Source: Streptomyces sp. DT2A-34 (GTDB lineage Bacteria; Actinomycetota; Actinomycetes; Streptomycetales; Streptomycetaceae). From it: DNA of 64,000 bases. The DNA is taken from contig NZ_JASTWJ010000001.1 of assembly GCF_030499515.1 (NCBI RefSeq), positions 8,908,001 through 8,972,000 of the forward strand. The letters run 5' to 3'. A model generated the notes under the pieces. It saw only the letters and a program-made list of their open reading frames with translations. It was not told the origin of the DNA and searched no databases. The position numbers and the translations under genes were made by a program. Positions 9,497 to 19,449 of the stretch are shown one piece after another (position 1 is the first letter of the stretch; the number at the start of each line of letters is the position of its first letter).

Positions 9497-9536
9497 GCCT
9501 TGTCCCCATGGCCCGTACAGCGGCTGGAGACAAGGC
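9497..9536 (+). terminator. possible terminator of trxB-trxA
   Basis: GCCTTGTC (9497-9504) and GACAAGGC (9529-9536) are perfect inverse copies with a 24-base loop, 26 bases after the trxA stop. The long loop makes this a moderate candidate. Confidence 0.4.
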
Positions 9537-9685
9537 GGGCGGGCGGCCGGGGCACCTTGTCACCTTGCGTCGAGGGATGCCGCGGCGCTGGCCGCTGAGG
9601 CGTGCTGGGGCGGGAGGTGAGCGCGCTGATGTTGAGCTGGGTGGGGGTGGGTCAGGCGTTCACCCTCGATGTCCACGTTGGGCAG

Positions 9686-11045
9686 CTATCGGTGCAGAAA
9701 GCGGGGCAGCCACCACACCTTGTCGCCGAGGACGGCCATGACGGCGGGCACCAGGGTCATCCGGACGACGAAGGCGTCCAGCAGGACGCCGATGGCCAGT
9801 GCGAAGCCCGTGCCCTTGATGACCTGCAGCTCGGCGAAGATGAAGGAACCGAAAACGGCGATCCTGATGAGAACGGCTGCGGTGACCACCTGTGAGCTGT
9901 GGCCGAAGCCGTGGACCATCGCCTGTGTTGGCGGCTTTCCGTGTTTGTACTCCTCGCGCATGCGGGAGACCAGGAAGACTCCGTAGTCCATGGCAAGTCC
10001 GAACACGATGCCGACCAGCAGCATCGGCAGGAAGCACAGCACGAGGCCTGTCTGGGTGATGCCGAACAGATCGGAGAGCCAGCCCCACTGGAAGACCGCC
10101 ACCAGTGCCCCCAGGGAGGCACCGAGCGAAAGCGGCAATCCCAGGGCGGCCTTGACCGGGACAGCGATGGAGCGAAAGTCCACGATCAGCAACAGCAGCG
10201 CCAGGCCCATCACCAGCAGGCAGTAGACGGGCCGAGCGCCGGAGAGCTTGTCGGCGACGTCGATGTTCACCGCAGTGCTGCAGGTGACGTTGAGGCTGGA
10301 ACCGGTCTGCTCCTCGATGCCGCCCCGCATCTTGCGGATCTCGCTCAGCAGGTCCTTGGTGGCCTCCGATCCGGGCCACTGGACGGGGTGACGCTGACCA
10401 GCACGGCCTGACCGGATGCCGTCGGCAGGGGAGACGACACCGACGCCACTCCCGGCAGCTCCTTCACCTGCGCGGCGAGGTCGTTCACGGCCGTCAACGT
10501 GGTGGTCTTGTTCTCGCCCTGGGCCAGGACGGTCAAGGTGCCGCTGTAACCGGGACCGAAACCCTTGTCGATGAATTTCTGCGCTCGCCCCGCGGAGCTG
10601 TTTGGGTCCGGCCCACCGCCGAGTCCGAGCTGCAGGTCCGTCGCCGGGGGGCCATGACCAAGACCGAGCACACACGCGACCACGACCAGCCACTTGCGGC
10701 GGGCGGTCACGGTCGCCCACCGCAGCCCGAGGCTCGGCCTGCCCCCTGCGGCGAGCCGCCGCTGTGTGCGCTGGGCCGAGCGGCGTAGCACGGGCGCGGT
10801 ACTGGTGGCGATACGCCGGCCCTCGAGGCCCAGGACGGCCGGGAGCAGGGTGACGGCGATCAGTACGGAGACGACCACAGTCAGAGTTGCGCCCAGGCCC
10901 ATGACGGTGAGAAAGGGGATGTTTTCATCACAGACAGTGCGGACAGCGCGATCACGACCGTGACACCGGCGAAGACCACTGCGCCGCCGGCCGTGCCCGT
11001 CGCAAGGCCGGCCGACTGCTCCGCATCGGGGGCCGAGTAATGCAC
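9686..11045 (-). pseudogene. MMPL/RND-type exporter, truncated and frameshifted
   Basis: The C-terminal part of an MMPL-family membrane transporter, spread over three frames. About 11045-10920 reads TAGGAVVFAGVTVVIALSALSV. A frameshift leads to LTVMGLGATLTVVVSVLIA and on to a second break near 10385, after VLVSVTP. The last frame, to the stop at 9686, carries the second transmembrane bundle with MDYGVFLVSRMREEY. The N-terminal 300-plus residues are missing. MMPL proteins export lipids or antibiotics, but this copy cannot be functional. It may also be a drug-cluster remnant. Confidence 0.85.
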
Positions 11046-11106
11046 GTGCCGGGGCTGGCGATCGAAGGTCCACCACCCAGCACTACGGACGCGGGAACGC
11101 GCCTGG

Positions 11107-12030
11107 CTACCGCGCTGCCTTCCCGCGCAGGTCAGCGCCGAGTTCCGTTACGATCTGCGCCAGAGTGGGCGTCTCGACGCCGTGCGCCTCCGCCGCTCGT
11201 AGCACCGAGCCGCCGATCGCGTCCAACTCAAGCGGTCGGCCCGCTTCGGCGTCGCGCTGCATAGAGGATTTCATCGCGGCGGGCGCTTGGTCGAACATCG
11301 CCAGAATGCGGGCGGCGTCGACCGGTCCCCCTGCGGCGCGCGCCACGGAGGTGATCTCGCGGATGAGGGTGAGCAGTTCTGGCCGGCAACGAGCGCGTAC
11401 GTCGCCGACCGTTGCGCCGTAGCGGGTAGTGAGCAGGGCCATGGGAGCGAGGAAGCATAGCTTGTCCCAGAGCATGGCGGTCTCGTCGCGTCGGAGAGAC
11501 ACGGAGAACCCGGCGCCTTCGAGGAGCACGGCAAGGTGGTCGAGGCCGGCGCGGGCTGCTGGCGCCACGGGGACGGCGAGTTCTATGGCGGCGAAGGGGC
11601 TGGTGTGCTCGATTCGCCCGGGTGCGACCTTCGTCGACTCGACCTTGATGGTCGCGGCGATCACCCGCTCGGCGCGGTAGCGGGCGCGAAGCGGGGGCAG
11701 GTGGTCGATGCCGTTGAGGAGCGGTACGACCAGGCCGGAGCCAAGGACGCGCGGGTCGACGCGGTTCAGCGCCGTGCTGAGGGCAGTCTCCTTCACCGCG
11801 ACTAGGCAGACGTCGACCTGATCGCGGAGCTGGGTGTCGGCTTTGACGGGGACAGTGAAGTCACCGAATCGATTGCTGCGGACGGTGAGGCCCTCCGTGC
11901 GCAACGCCTGGGTGGTGTCCGGCCCGGCCAGGCACACCACGCGGTGTCCGGCTCGGGCCAGTAGGGCGGCCGCCAGCCCTCCGACGCCGCCGGGGCCGAG
12001 TACCGCCACGGTTGAAGGGTTCGTGTTCAC
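11107..12030 (-). CDS. 2-dehydropantoate 2-reductase family protein
   Basis: A 307-residue ketopantoate-reductase-like enzyme (ApbA/PanE family), which reduces ketopantoate with NADPH in pantothenate synthesis. The N-terminus has the Rossmann motif GPGGVGG; VAVKETAL carries the family lysine, LNGIDH matches the usual LQNGxxN region, and WDKLCFLAP has the C-terminal lysine/asparagine segment in altered form. Many accessory paralogues act on other 2-keto acids, so I do not assign panE. The ATG at 12030 has an AGGAG site 5 bases upstream. It stands alone. Confidence 0.8.
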   Translation of the reverse strand: MNTNPSTVAVLGPGGVGGLAAALLARAGHRVVCLAGPDTTQALRTEGLTVRSNRFGDFTVPVKADTQLRDQVDVCLVAVKETALSTALNRVDPRVLGSGLVVPLLNGIDHLPPLRARYRAERVIAATIKVESTKVAPGRIEHTSPFAAIELAVPVAPAARAGLDHLAVLLEGAGFSVSLRRDETAMLWDKLCFLAPMALLTTRYGATVGDVRARCRPELLTLIREITSVARAAGGPVDAARILAMFDQAPAAMKSSMQRDAEAGRPLELDAIGGSVLRAAEAHGVETPTLAQIVTELGADLRGKAAR

Positions 12031-12490
12031 ATGATTCTCCTGAGGTGAGATTGTCGGGGTCGGTTAGCCTGGCGCGGCTCACCGTTGGTGCAGAGGGGGT
12101 GGACCAGATGGTTCGCTGACGTCGCGCGGGCAGACAACGTTGACCGTCGATCTTGTCTGGCGCTCGCTGCCCCGGGCAACCCCCGTCGGAGGGCTGATCC
12201 CCACGCAAGCGCTTCTCACTCTGTCCCATCGCAGCGCTCGGGGAGATCCCTCCAGGCGCCCCGGTGCAGGCACCGACGAGGCGTATCGTGGCGTCACCTG
12301 GGACGTCCACGACCACCTGGGTAGGTACTGCGATCCACCGTGGCCTCATCAGAACCTCGTCAACCTCGTCGACGTTCGAGTCGGAATAGATGAGGCGCCG
12401 GTCCGGGAAGGGCTGGCCGTCCACGGGAACTGCCGAGGGCCAGGGCGCCGCCACTACGGAGCAGGCCAGCTTAGCTGTGAACCGCATCAG
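12031..12490. other. intergenic stretch, no gene seen
   Basis: This 460-base stretch lies between the NhaA-DsbA gene stop and the start of the ketopantoate-reductase-like gene. Open frames cross it on both strands, but none has a ribosome site with a recognisable product. It includes the promoter of the 11107-12030 gene and probably decayed DNA. Confidence 0.4.
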
Positions 12491-14371
12491 CTACGTCTTC
12501 AACGTGGCGCGCTCGCGGGCAGCGCGTACCGCGGCGGACAGGCTCGTGATGTCGTATGCGCCGTGGTGTCGGCGGCCGTTGATGAAGAAGGTGGGCGTTC
12601 CTGCCACGCTGCTGAGGTCTGCGGACTCGATGTCCTCGGCGACCCGCGACGCCCCCGCGGCCGCACGCAGGTCTCGTTCGAAGCGGGCCGTGTCGAGCCC
12701 GATGGCGGAGGCGTAGGCGCGCAGGTCTTCGAACCGCAGGGCGCTCTGGTGGCTGATCAGCAGGTCGTGCATATCCCAGTAGCGGTCCTGCAGCGCGGCG
12801 GCCTCGGCAGCTTCGGCGGCGAGCCGGGCGTGGACGTGGACGTCGGTCAGCGGCAGGTGGCGCCACACGTAGCGCACGTCCCCGAAGTCGGCGAGGAGTT
12901 CACGGACGACGGGTTCGGCCTGCCCGCAGTAGGGGCACTCGTAGTCGCCGTATTCCACGACGGTCACCGGGGCGTGCCGTGGTCCTCGTACGTGGTCGCG
13001 GTCGGGGTCGACGGGTACGGCGAGGTCGACGATCGATTCCGCCTTTCCGAGCAGTGCCCGTCGTCGCGGCGAAGGCGGCAGCAGGCCGATCACGGTGGTG
13101 ACGATCCGAGACGTGAGGAAGGACAGGAGCAGGGTGCTCAGGATGCCGATCTTGGCGTCGTCGAGGTGCGTGCCGTCGAAGGCGAGCGTCGCGATGAGGA
13201 GGGAGACGGTGAAGCCGGCCCCGGACAGTGTCCCTGCTGCGGTTGCGGCCCCCCAGCCGACCGGGAGCCGGATCCGCCCGTGGGAGGTGATAGTGGTCAG
13301 CGCGGATGCGCCCACGATACCGAGCGGCTTGCCGACGGCGTAGGCGATGAGGATGCCCAGGGTGACGGGCGAGGTGAAGGCTCGTGCGACCTGGTCACCG
13401 GTGATTTCGATGCCCGCGTTGGCCAGGGCGAACAGCGGGACCACCAGATAGCTGGTCCAGGGGTGGTACAGGCGTTGCAGGCGGTCGTTGGGGGAGAGCG
13501 CGGAGGCGATGCCGGCGCGTACGTGCCGCTCCAGCTCGGGGGTGGGCTGCTCGCGGAACAGCCGGAACAGGCCGCTGGCGTGCTCCAGGTCGGCGCGCGA
13601 GGCCGGGTAGGCGTAGGTGAGCAGCCCCATGGCGAGACCGATGACGATCGGGTCCACCCCTGATTCGAGCAGGGCGACCCAGGCGACGAGGCCCAGCAGT
13701 GCGTACACGGCGCCGTGCCGCACGCCGAGCTTCCGGGCGAGCAGAATGACCGTGAAGGTGCTGACTGCGACGAGCAGCGCCGGCACGGTGAGGTGGTCGC
13801 TGTAGGCGAAGGCGATGACGCCGAGGGCGAGGAAGTCGTCGACCACGGTCATCATGAGGATGAAGACACGCAGTCCGGGCGGCATGCGCCGGCCGACGAC
13901 GGCCAGTATGCCCAGCGCGAAGGCCGTGTCGGTGGACATCGCCACGCCCCAGCCTGCCGCCGTCCCCTGTCCGGCGTTGATCGCCAGGTACAGGGCGATG
14001 GGCACGATCATGCCGCTGAGCCCCGCGGCTAGCGGGAGGGCCAGCCGCTTGCGTTCACGCAGCTCCCCCATGTCGAACTCGCGGCGTGCTTCCAGGCCGA
14101 CGACGAAGAAGAACAGTGTCATCAGGCCGCTGTTGACCCACTCGCGCAGGCCGAGTGAGATCCCGTGCGAGCCGAAGCGGACGGACAGGTGAGTGTGCCA
14201 GAACGACTCGTACGCCGATGGTGCCGCGTTCGCCCAGACGAGCGCGGCGAGCGCCGCTGTCACCAGGACGGCGGCGCCTCCGGTCTCGGTGCGCAGGAAG
14301 TCGCGCAGAGGGGAGTGGGAGGCGCTGCCGCACGCGGTCTGCCCGGTGTAGGCGGTGGCTTCGAAGGACAT
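12491..14371 (-). CDS. nhaA: NhaA Na+/H+ antiporter fused to a DsbA-like domain
   Basis: A 626-residue fusion. Residues 20-435 are a complete NhaA antiporter that swaps cytoplasmic sodium for protons; the paired aspartates of the ion site are D178-D179 in [10 protein letters not shown], and STDTAFALG is intact. Residues 450-620 form a thioredoxin-fold DsbA-like domain with the redox pair C479-P-Y-C482 and a cis-proline region ([12 protein letters not shown]). NhaA-DsbA fusions are known in actinobacteria, but how the two halves cooperate is not settled. It is the last gene of the minus-strand redox operon that starts at 16952. The ATG at 14371 follows a GGAGGGA site. Confidence 0.93.
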   Translation of the reverse strand: MSFEATAYTGQTACGSASHSPLRDFLRTETGGAAVLVTAALAALVWANAAPSAYESFWHTHLSVRFGSHGISLGLREWVNSGLMTLFFFVVGLEARREFDMGELRERKRLALPLAAGLSGMIVPIALYLAINAGQGTAAGWGVAMSTDTAFALGILAVVGRRMPPGLRVFILMMTVVDDFLALGVIAFAYSDHLTVPALLVAVSTFTVILLARKLGVRHGAVYALLGLVAWVALLESGVDPIVIGLAMGLLTYAYPASRADLEHASGLFRLFREQPTPELERHVRAGIASALSPNDRLQRLYHPWTSYLVVPLFALANAGIEITGDQVARAFTSPVTLGILIAYAVGKPLGIVGASALTTITSHGRIRLPVGWGAATAAGTLSGAGFTVSLLIATLAFDGTHLDDAKIGILSTLLLSFLTSRIVTTVIGLLPPSPRRRALLGKAESIVDLAVPVDPDRDHVRGPRHAPVTVVEYGDYECPYCGQAEPVVRELLADFGDVRYVWRHLPLTDVHVHARLAAEAAEAAALQDRYWDMHDLLISHQSALRFEDLRAYASAIGLDTARFERDLRAAAGASRVAEDIESADLSSVAGTPTFFINGRRHHGAYDITSLSAAVRAARERATLKT

Positions 14372-14412
14372 GGGCGGTCCCTCCTACGACAGTGCGCGCA
14401 TGGCGCCGACCG

Positions 14413-15393
14413 TCAGGCGAACTCGGGTGTCATGGCTGCTGCCATCTTCAGGTGCACAGCTGCTTCTTCGCTTCTGCCGAGGCGCTGGAGAGTACGCCCG
14501 AGCATCAGCCTCGTATACGAGTCGTCCGGCGCGTCCGCGACCAGCTGCCGCAGCACATCGTGGGCCCGTGACAGCTGGGCCGAGTGGAAGTAGCCGCGGG
14601 CGGCGAGGCGTCGGACGTTCAGGTCGTCGCCGTGGCGGGCGAGCAGAGGCTGGAGCAGGGTGAGGGCGCCCAAGGGGTCGCGCTGGTCCAGCAGGGATTC
14701 CGACCAGCGCAGGCGCTGGACCTCTTCGGGTATCTCCCGCGTGCGTACGCCCGCTGCCTCGGTGAGGAAGTCGGCCATCACCTCGGCAGGCTGTGCGCCG
14801 GCGAGCGCCCGGTCGCCGACCACGATCGTGGGCGAGGTCGCGATGCCCCGGGCCTTGCCGATCAGGAGGAGTTCACGTACCTCGCGGTCGGCGGCTCCGC
14901 TGTCCAGGAGCGCGCCGCCGGGGAACCCGGCCCGGTCGGCGATGCCCTGGAGCAGGCGGCGGTCGCTGATGTCGAGGTGGTCGAGGAAGTGCGCCTTCAG
15001 GACCTGCTCGGCGACCTGGTCCTGCAGGACGCTGCCGCCGTGTTCGTAGGCCAGGGTGAGGAGATGGTGGGCGTCAAAGCTGCCGGCCCGCCAGGCGGCT
15101 CCCCACTCCGGGCCGAACCCCTCCTCGGCGGCGACCTGAGAAACGAGCACCCGGCTCTGCGCCGGAGACGGACCGAGGGTGCATGAGGCCGCGGCGCCGT
15201 CCGCAACCGCGGCGGCGGACGACTCGTCCACCGGGGTGGCCTGCGAGGGAGCGGTCGGGTCGATCCGGTACGGCCGCCACACCACCTCGGCGTCGAGGCC
15301 GGCCAGCGCCGGGCAGGCCAGCGCCTTCTCCAGGCGCCGCTTGCCGATGTAGGCCCACGGGCAGACCATGTCCGCCCACACTTCGATTCGCAT
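14413..15393 (-). CDS. FrnE-like DsbA-family protein lacking the second active-site cysteine
   Basis: A 326-residue protein. Residues 1-215 are a FrnE/2-hydroxychromene-isomerase-type DsbA fold (MRIEVWADMVCPWAYIGKRR), and residues 220-326 look like TPR-type helices (NVRRLAARGYFHSAQLSRAH). FrnE members normally have CPWC; here it is C11-P-W-A14, so it cannot form the usual disulfide and may act through a single thiol or as a glutathione-dependent isomerase. The ATG at 15393 follows CAGGAG with 8 bases spacing, better than the ORF start at 15429. It sits between DUF2630 and the NhaA-DsbA gene in one operon. Confidence 0.85.
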   Translation of the reverse strand: MRIEVWADMVCPWAYIGKRRLEKALACPALAGLDAEVVWRPYRIDPTAPSQATPVDESSAAAVADGAAASCTLGPSPAQSRVLVSQVAAEEGFGPEWGAAWRAGSFDAHHLLTLAYEHGGSVLQDQVAEQVLKAHFLDHLDISDRRLLQGIADRAGFPGGALLDSGAADREVRELLLIGKARGIATSPTIVVGDRALAGAQPAEVMADFLTEAAGVRTREIPEEVQRLRWSESLLDQRDPLGALTLLQPLLARHGDDLNVRRLAARGYFHSAQLSRAHDVLRQLVADAPDDSYTRLMLGRTLQRLGRSEEAAVHLKMAAAMTPEFA

Positions 15394-15425
15394 GGCGGTC
15401 GTCTCCTGTCGCGTCCTGCGTTGTG

Positions 15426-15662
15426 TCACTGCTGGTAGCGCTCGACGGTGCGGGCCTCGCGGACGTGGGCCTCATCGGGGTCCTGGCCGAACTCGCGGCG
15501 GGCGGCACGCTGGCGCAGCAGGTCCCAGCACTGGTCGAGGGTCTGTTCCACGGTCGTGAGCCGGGATCGCCTGTCGGCGGTGGTGTCCGCCTGCCCGTCA
15601 CGCAGTTCGTGTTCCTCGCGTACGAGCTCGTCGATGCGGCGGTAGATGTCCCGTTCCTGCAC
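15426..15662 (-). CDS. DUF2630-family small protein
   Basis: A 78-residue helical protein. The core (QCWDLLRQRAARREFGQDPDEA) matches the conserved block of DUF2630, small actinobacterial proteins of unknown role. The GTG at 15662 is 7 bases after AAAGG; a longer frame to 15695 is less likely. It lies between the thioredoxin and FrnE-like genes in the redox operon. Confidence 0.82.
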   Translation of the reverse strand: MQERDIYRRIDELVREEHELRDGQADTTADRRSRLTTVEQTLDQCWDLLRQRAARREFGQDPDEAHVREARTVERYQQ

Positions 15663-15790
15663 GGGAGTGCCTTTCTCGGGCCGGTCTGAACGCACGTGGC
15701 GCGTCCAGCGGTCTTGCTGGTGGACAGCGAGGCCAGGGGCGGGCCCGGCGGCCGGGCCCGCCTTCCCTGACGCGGCTGTCCTGCCTGGGG

Positions 15791-16165
15791 CTACTGCCCC
15801 TGCTTCTTCTGCTCCTCGGCGATCTGCTTACGCACCTCGTCCATGTCGATCTTCCGCGACTGTGCGATCAGGTCCTCCAGGGCGGACTCGGGCAGCGCGC
15901 CGGGCTGGGAGAAAATGGCGACCTTGTCCCGGATGATCGCAAGCGTCGGGATCGACTGGACGGAGAAAGCCTGCGCGAGCTCCGGCTGCGCCTCGGTGTC
16001 GACCTTGCCGAAGACGAGATCGGGGTGACGCTCCGACGCGGCCTCGAAGACCGGGCCGAACATGCGGCACGGCGGGCACCATTCCGCCCAGAAGTCGACG
16101 AGGACGAAGTCGTTCTTCGACACGATCTCGTCGAAGTTCTCCTTGGTGAGTTCCAGAGTGCTCAC
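15791..16165 (-). CDS. thioredoxin with a charged C-terminal tail
   Basis: A 124-residue thioredoxin with active site C30-P-P-C33 (AEWCPPCRMF) and the SIPTL cis-proline loop. The last 20 residues, beyond the usual fold, are charged and helical (DEVRKQIAEEQKKQG). It is the second gene of the SDR-thioredoxin-DUF2630-FrnE-NhaA/DsbA operon. Its likely role is keeping the other redox proteins reduced; no dedicated reductase is next to it, so the trxB product at 8144-9124 could serve it. Confidence 0.93.
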   Translation of the reverse strand: MSTLELTKENFDEIVSKNDFVLVDFWAEWCPPCRMFGPVFEAASERHPDLVFGKVDTEAQPELAQAFSVQSIPTLAIIRDKVAIFSQPGALPESALEDLIAQSRKIDMDEVRKQIAEEQKKQGQ

Positions 16166-16196
16166 GGGTTGCTCCCTTTCGGGTCGATGGGTTGTG

Positions 16197-16952
16197 TCAG
16201 AGCTGGGTGCTGCCGCCGTCGACGGGCAGGTCGGCTCCGGTCATGTAGCTGTTGTCGTCGGAGGCGAGGAACAGGACGGCTTTCGCGATCTCCTCCGGTT
16301 CGGCCAGGCGGCCCATGGGGACGGTGCCGGCGAGTCCGGCGCGCACGGCCTCGCCGTCGGCGGCGGTCTGGCCGGCGTACAGGCCGTCGAGGATGGGGGT
16401 CTCGACCGGCCCGGGGCTGACGGAGTTGACCCGGATGCCGCGGCCCTTGAGTTCGGCGGCCCAGCTGCGGGCGTAGGAGCGCACGGCGGCCTTGCTGGCC
16501 GAGTAGGCCGTGAAGTCGGGCCAGCCCAGCCGGTGGCCGACACCCGACATGAGGACGATGGATCCTCCGTCGTTGAGCAGGGGCAACGCCTTCTGCACGG
16601 TGAAGAAGGTGCCGCGGGCGTTGATGGAGAAGACCTTGTCGAAGTGCTCGGGCGTGGCCTGGGGCAGGGTGGCCGCCTCGGCGATGCCGGCGTTGCTGAA
16701 GATGATGTCGACGGAGCCGCGCTCCTCCTTCACCCGCGCCCACAGCCGGTCGAGGTCGTCGAGGTCGGCGATGTCGCCCCGCACGGTGGCGACGTTGTCG
16801 CCGATCTCGGCCTCGGCCTTGGCGAGCTCCTCCTCGCGCCGGCCGGTGATGTAGACGTACGCGCCCTCGGCGACGAACTTCTTCGCGGTCTCCAGGCCGA
16901 TGCCGCTGCTGCCACCCGTGATGACCGCGGTCTTGCCGTCCAGCTTGCCCAT
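16197..16952 (-). CDS. SDR-family oxidoreductase
   Basis: A 251-residue classical short-chain dehydrogenase. TGGSSGIG (residues 12-19) binds the cofactor, followed by NAG, a serine in LMSGVGH, YSASK (Tyr-x3-Lys) and the PGPVETP loop. GRREEEL after the second strand suggests NADP(H) preference. It heads the minus-strand redox operon and is divergent from the TetR gene at 17074, so it is the most likely direct target of that repressor. The substrate is not known. Confidence 0.92.
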   Translation of the reverse strand: MGKLDGKTAVITGGSSGIGLETAKKFVAEGAYVYITGRREEELAKAEAEIGDNVATVRGDIADLDDLDRLWARVKEERGSVDIIFSNAGIAEAATLPQATPEHFDKVFSINARGTFFTVQKALPLLNDGGSIVLMSGVGHRLGWPDFTAYSASKAAVRSYARSWAAELKGRGIRVNSVSPGPVETPILDGLYAGQTAADGEAVRAGLAGTVPMGRLAEPEEIAKAVLFLASDDNSYMTGADLPVDGGSTQL

Positions 16953-17001
16953 GGGGTGATCCCCGCTTTCTTGATTAGTGGTCGCTAAAGAAGAGGACGC
17001 T

Positions 17002-17012
17002 CTACACTGTAG
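17002..17012. promoter_or_regulatory. palindrome between the divergent SDR operon and TetR gene
   Basis: CTACA-C-TGTAG (17002-17012) is a perfect palindrome in the 121-base divergent gap. TCGCTA (16982-16987) and TAGCGA (17010-17015) form a second inverted pair around it, and CTAAAGAA occurs on both sides. This is where the adjacent TetR protein would be expected to bind; binding is inferred. Confidence 0.45.
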
Positions 17013-17073
17013 CGAGCCCTAAAGAAAAAGCAAGCCGGAGCCCACGAGGCCGGTCCGGGAGGGAGGTCGGGAG

Positions 17074-17664
17074 ATGCCGAGAGGACGCAAGCGCATGTTC
17101 GACGAGGACGCCGCGCTGCAGACGGCCATGGAACTGTTCTGGCGCCAGGGGTACGAAGGCACCTCGATCGCCGACATCACGCAGGCACTCGGCATCCAGC
17201 CGCCCAGCCTGTACGCGGCCTTCGGCAGCAAACGAGAGCTGTTCGAGAAGGCGCTCGACCGGTACATGGCCAGGCCGACCGCCGATCTGCGGGAGGCTAT
17301 GGCGCGGCCGACCGCTCGCGAGGTCGCGCTGCATCTCCTGACGAGCAGGGTGGAGGCGTTCATTGCCCCCGGTTTGCCGCGCGGCTGCATGACCGTGCGG
17401 GCGGGGCTCGCGTGCGGCGAGGCGCACAGCGACGTCGTCGACCTTCTCGCGGCCGTGCGGGAAGAGACTCGGAAGACGGTGCTGGAGCGGTTCGAGAAGG
17501 CGGTCGCCGACGGTGACCTGCCGGCCGGGACCGACTGCGGCGCCCTGGCCCGCTGCCTCATGGCCACCATCTACGGGCTCAGTGTCGAGGCCGCGTCCGG
17601 CGCCCCGCGGGAGGAGCTGCTGGCGGCTGCCACCTTCGCCGCGCAGCTGGTACCGGCCGGCTGA
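17074..17664 (+). CDS. TetR-family regulator
   Basis: A 196-residue TetR repressor. Residues 8-55 hold the helix-turn-helix (DITQALGIQPPSLYAAFGSKRELFEKAL). The ligand domain contains PRGCMTVRAGLACGE, typical of the subgroup near SDR and quinone-detoxifying genes. The ATG at 17074 follows GGGAGGTCGGGAG. It is divergent from the SDR-led redox operon (16952-12491) and probably represses it and itself; the inducer is unknown. Confidence 0.9.
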   Translation: MPRGRKRMFDEDAALQTAMELFWRQGYEGTSIADITQALGIQPPSLYAAFGSKRELFEKALDRYMARPTADLREAMARPTAREVALHLLTSRVEAFIAPGLPRGCMTVRAGLACGEAHSDVVDLLAAVREETRKTVLERFEKAVADGDLPAGTDCGALARCLMATIYGLSVEAASGAPREELLAAATFAAQLVPAG

Positions 17665-17697
17665 CCTTCCCGGCCTCGGACCCGGGCGTCGCCGGGG

Positions 17698-18157
17698 CTA
17701 CGGCCGTGCGGGCAGGGGGTGCGTGGCGGCGACCTGTTTCATGACGATGCTGGAGTTGATGTGCTGCGCACCCGGCAGCTGCGTCAGCGTTCCCTCGTAG
17801 AGACGCTGGTCCGCGAGGAGGTCCGCTGCGACCACGCGCAGCAGGTAGCCCGGGTCGCCGAAGAGGCGCTGCGCCTCCACGACGTCAGGGATCGCGGCGA
17901 CGGCCTCGTCGAACGCCGTCAAGGTGTCCGCCGCCTCCTGGTGCAGGCTGACGAACGTCAGGACCTTAAAGCTGAGGCCGATCGCGGCGGCGTCCACGGC
18001 CACGTGATAGCCGCTGATGACACCGTCTGCGCTCCAGCTCGCGCAGGCGCCGCTGACAGCGGGAGATGGTCAGTCGCACCAGGTCGGCCAGTTCGGTGAT
18101 CGATAGTCGCCCGTCCTGCTGCAGCTCCGCAAGGATCTGTTAATCTACGGCGCCCAT
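17698..18157 (-). pseudogene. Lrp/AsnC-family regulator, disrupted
   Basis: An Lrp/AsnC regulator broken twice. From the ATG at 18157 the protein starts MGAVD and then hits a TAA at 18140-18142, where an Arg codon is usual. The helix-turn-helix follows (LAELQQDGRLSITELADLV), then a frameshift near 18025-18031. The remaining 101 residues are an intact Lrp ligand domain ending at 17698 (AAIGLSFKVLTFVSLHQEA). Lrp genes beside aminotransferases or lyases usually regulate them, so the MalY-like gene has probably lost its own regulator. Confidence 0.85.
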
Positions 18158-18226
18158 GCGCGAAATCTTCGCTGGGGAGCGCCTCAGTGAGCAAAAGAGG
18201 CAAACAGTTCGTCTGGCCTTCTGTCT

Positions 18227-19423
18227 ATGTTCGGCGTCATGGACAGTATGACTCCCGAGATCTTCTCTCCGGGCGCCGTCAACCCGCTGCGCCGACTCAC
18301 TCTTGACCAGCTCCGGTGCCGTACGAGCCTGAAGTGGCGGACGTACCCGGAGGACGTGCTGCCGCTGTGGGTCGCCGAGATGGACGTCCCCCTGGCCGAG
18401 CCCGTCGTCGAGGCGATCCAGGACGCCGTGGCCCTCGGAGACACCGGCTACCCCGCCGGGAGCCGCTACGCCGAGGCGCTCGCCGCGTTCGCGAGCAGAC
18501 GATGGGGCTGGGACGGGCTCGCCGTGGAGCGCACCGCCATCGTTCCGGACGTGATGCTGGGCGTCGTCGAAATGCTCAAGCTGGTCTCCGGACCCGGTGA
18601 TCCGGTGATCGTCAACCCCCCGGTGTACCCGCCGTTCTACCAGTTCGTCGAGAACACGGGACGCCCGGTCATCGAGGCCCCGCTGGGTGCGGACAGGCGG
18701 ATCGATCTAGGCGCGCTCGAAGCCGCGTTCGGGCGCGCTCTCCAGGGCGGGGGGCGCCCCGTGTACCTGCTGTGCAGTCCGCACAACCCGACCGGCACCG
18801 TGCACTCCGCCGATGAGCTGGCAGGCGTGGCGGCGTTGGCACGCACACATGGCGTTCGTGTCGTCGCCGACGAGATTCACGCCCCGATCGTGGCGGCGGG
18901 CACCAGGTTCGTCCCGTACCTGAGTGTTCCCGGTGCCGAGAACGGGCTGTCGCTCATGTCGGCATCCAAGGCGTGGAACCTGCCCGGCCTCAAGGCCGCC
19001 CTGGCCATCGGAGGCCCCGATGCGTCCGACGACCTCGCGCGCCTTCCCGAAGAGGTCAGCCACGGTCCCAGTCACCTCGGGGTCATCGCCCACACTGCCG
19101 CACTGCGGGACGGCGGCGACTGGCTCGACTCCCTGCTCGCCGGCCTCGACGACAACCGACGGCTGCTCGCCGACCTGCTGGCCGGGTATCTGCCCGCCGT
19201 GCGCTACGAACCGGCGCAGGCCACCTACTTGGCGTGGCTGGACTGCCGGGCCCTGGGGTTGGACGACGACCCCGCCGCCGTCTTCCTGGAGCGCGGCCGC
19301 GTCGCCCTGAGCTCCGGCGCCCCCTTCGGTACTGGCGGCGCCGGCTTTGTCCGCCTCAACCTGGCTACTTCGCCCGAGGTCCTCACCGAGGCGGTGCGGC
19401 GCATGGCCACCGCTCTCGCCTGA
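18227..19423 (+). CDS. MalY/PatB-type PLP-dependent C-S lyase
   Basis: A 398-residue fold-type I aminotransferase-like protein. The N-terminal motif [16 protein letters not shown] and the PLP lysine in [12 protein letters not shown] are those of MalY/PatB cystathionine beta-lyases, which split cystathionine or cysteine conjugates. SPHNPTGTV and VVADEIHAP are the cofactor loops. The start is uncertain: ATGs at 18227, 18239 and 18248 are in frame and none has a good ribosome site, so the mRNA may be leaderless. It is divergent from the dead Lrp gene. Confidence 0.87.
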   Translation: MFGVMDSMTPEIFSPGAVNPLRRLTLDQLRCRTSLKWRTYPEDVLPLWVAEMDVPLAEPVVEAIQDAVALGDTGYPAGSRYAEALAAFASRRWGWDGLAVERTAIVPDVMLGVVEMLKLVSGPGDPVIVNPPVYPPFYQFVENTGRPVIEAPLGADRRIDLGALEAAFGRALQGGGRPVYLLCSPHNPTGTVHSADELAGVAALARTHGVRVVADEIHAPIVAAGTRFVPYLSVPGAENGLSLMSASKAWNLPGLKAALAIGGPDASDDLARLPEEVSHGPSHLGVIAHTAALRDGGDWLDSLLAGLDDNRRLLADLLAGYLPAVRYEPAQATYLAWLDCRALGLDDDPAAVFLERGRVALSSGAPFGTGGAGFVRLNLATSPEVLTEAVRRMATALA

Positions 19424-19449
19424 GAGCGGACCTAAGGGCCTGTTGCGCA

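Noticed and set aside
12140..13663. A 507-codon plus-strand open frame.
   Set aside because: It is the complement of the NhaA-DsbA gene; composition is Gly/Arg/Asp-rich shadow sequence without motifs.
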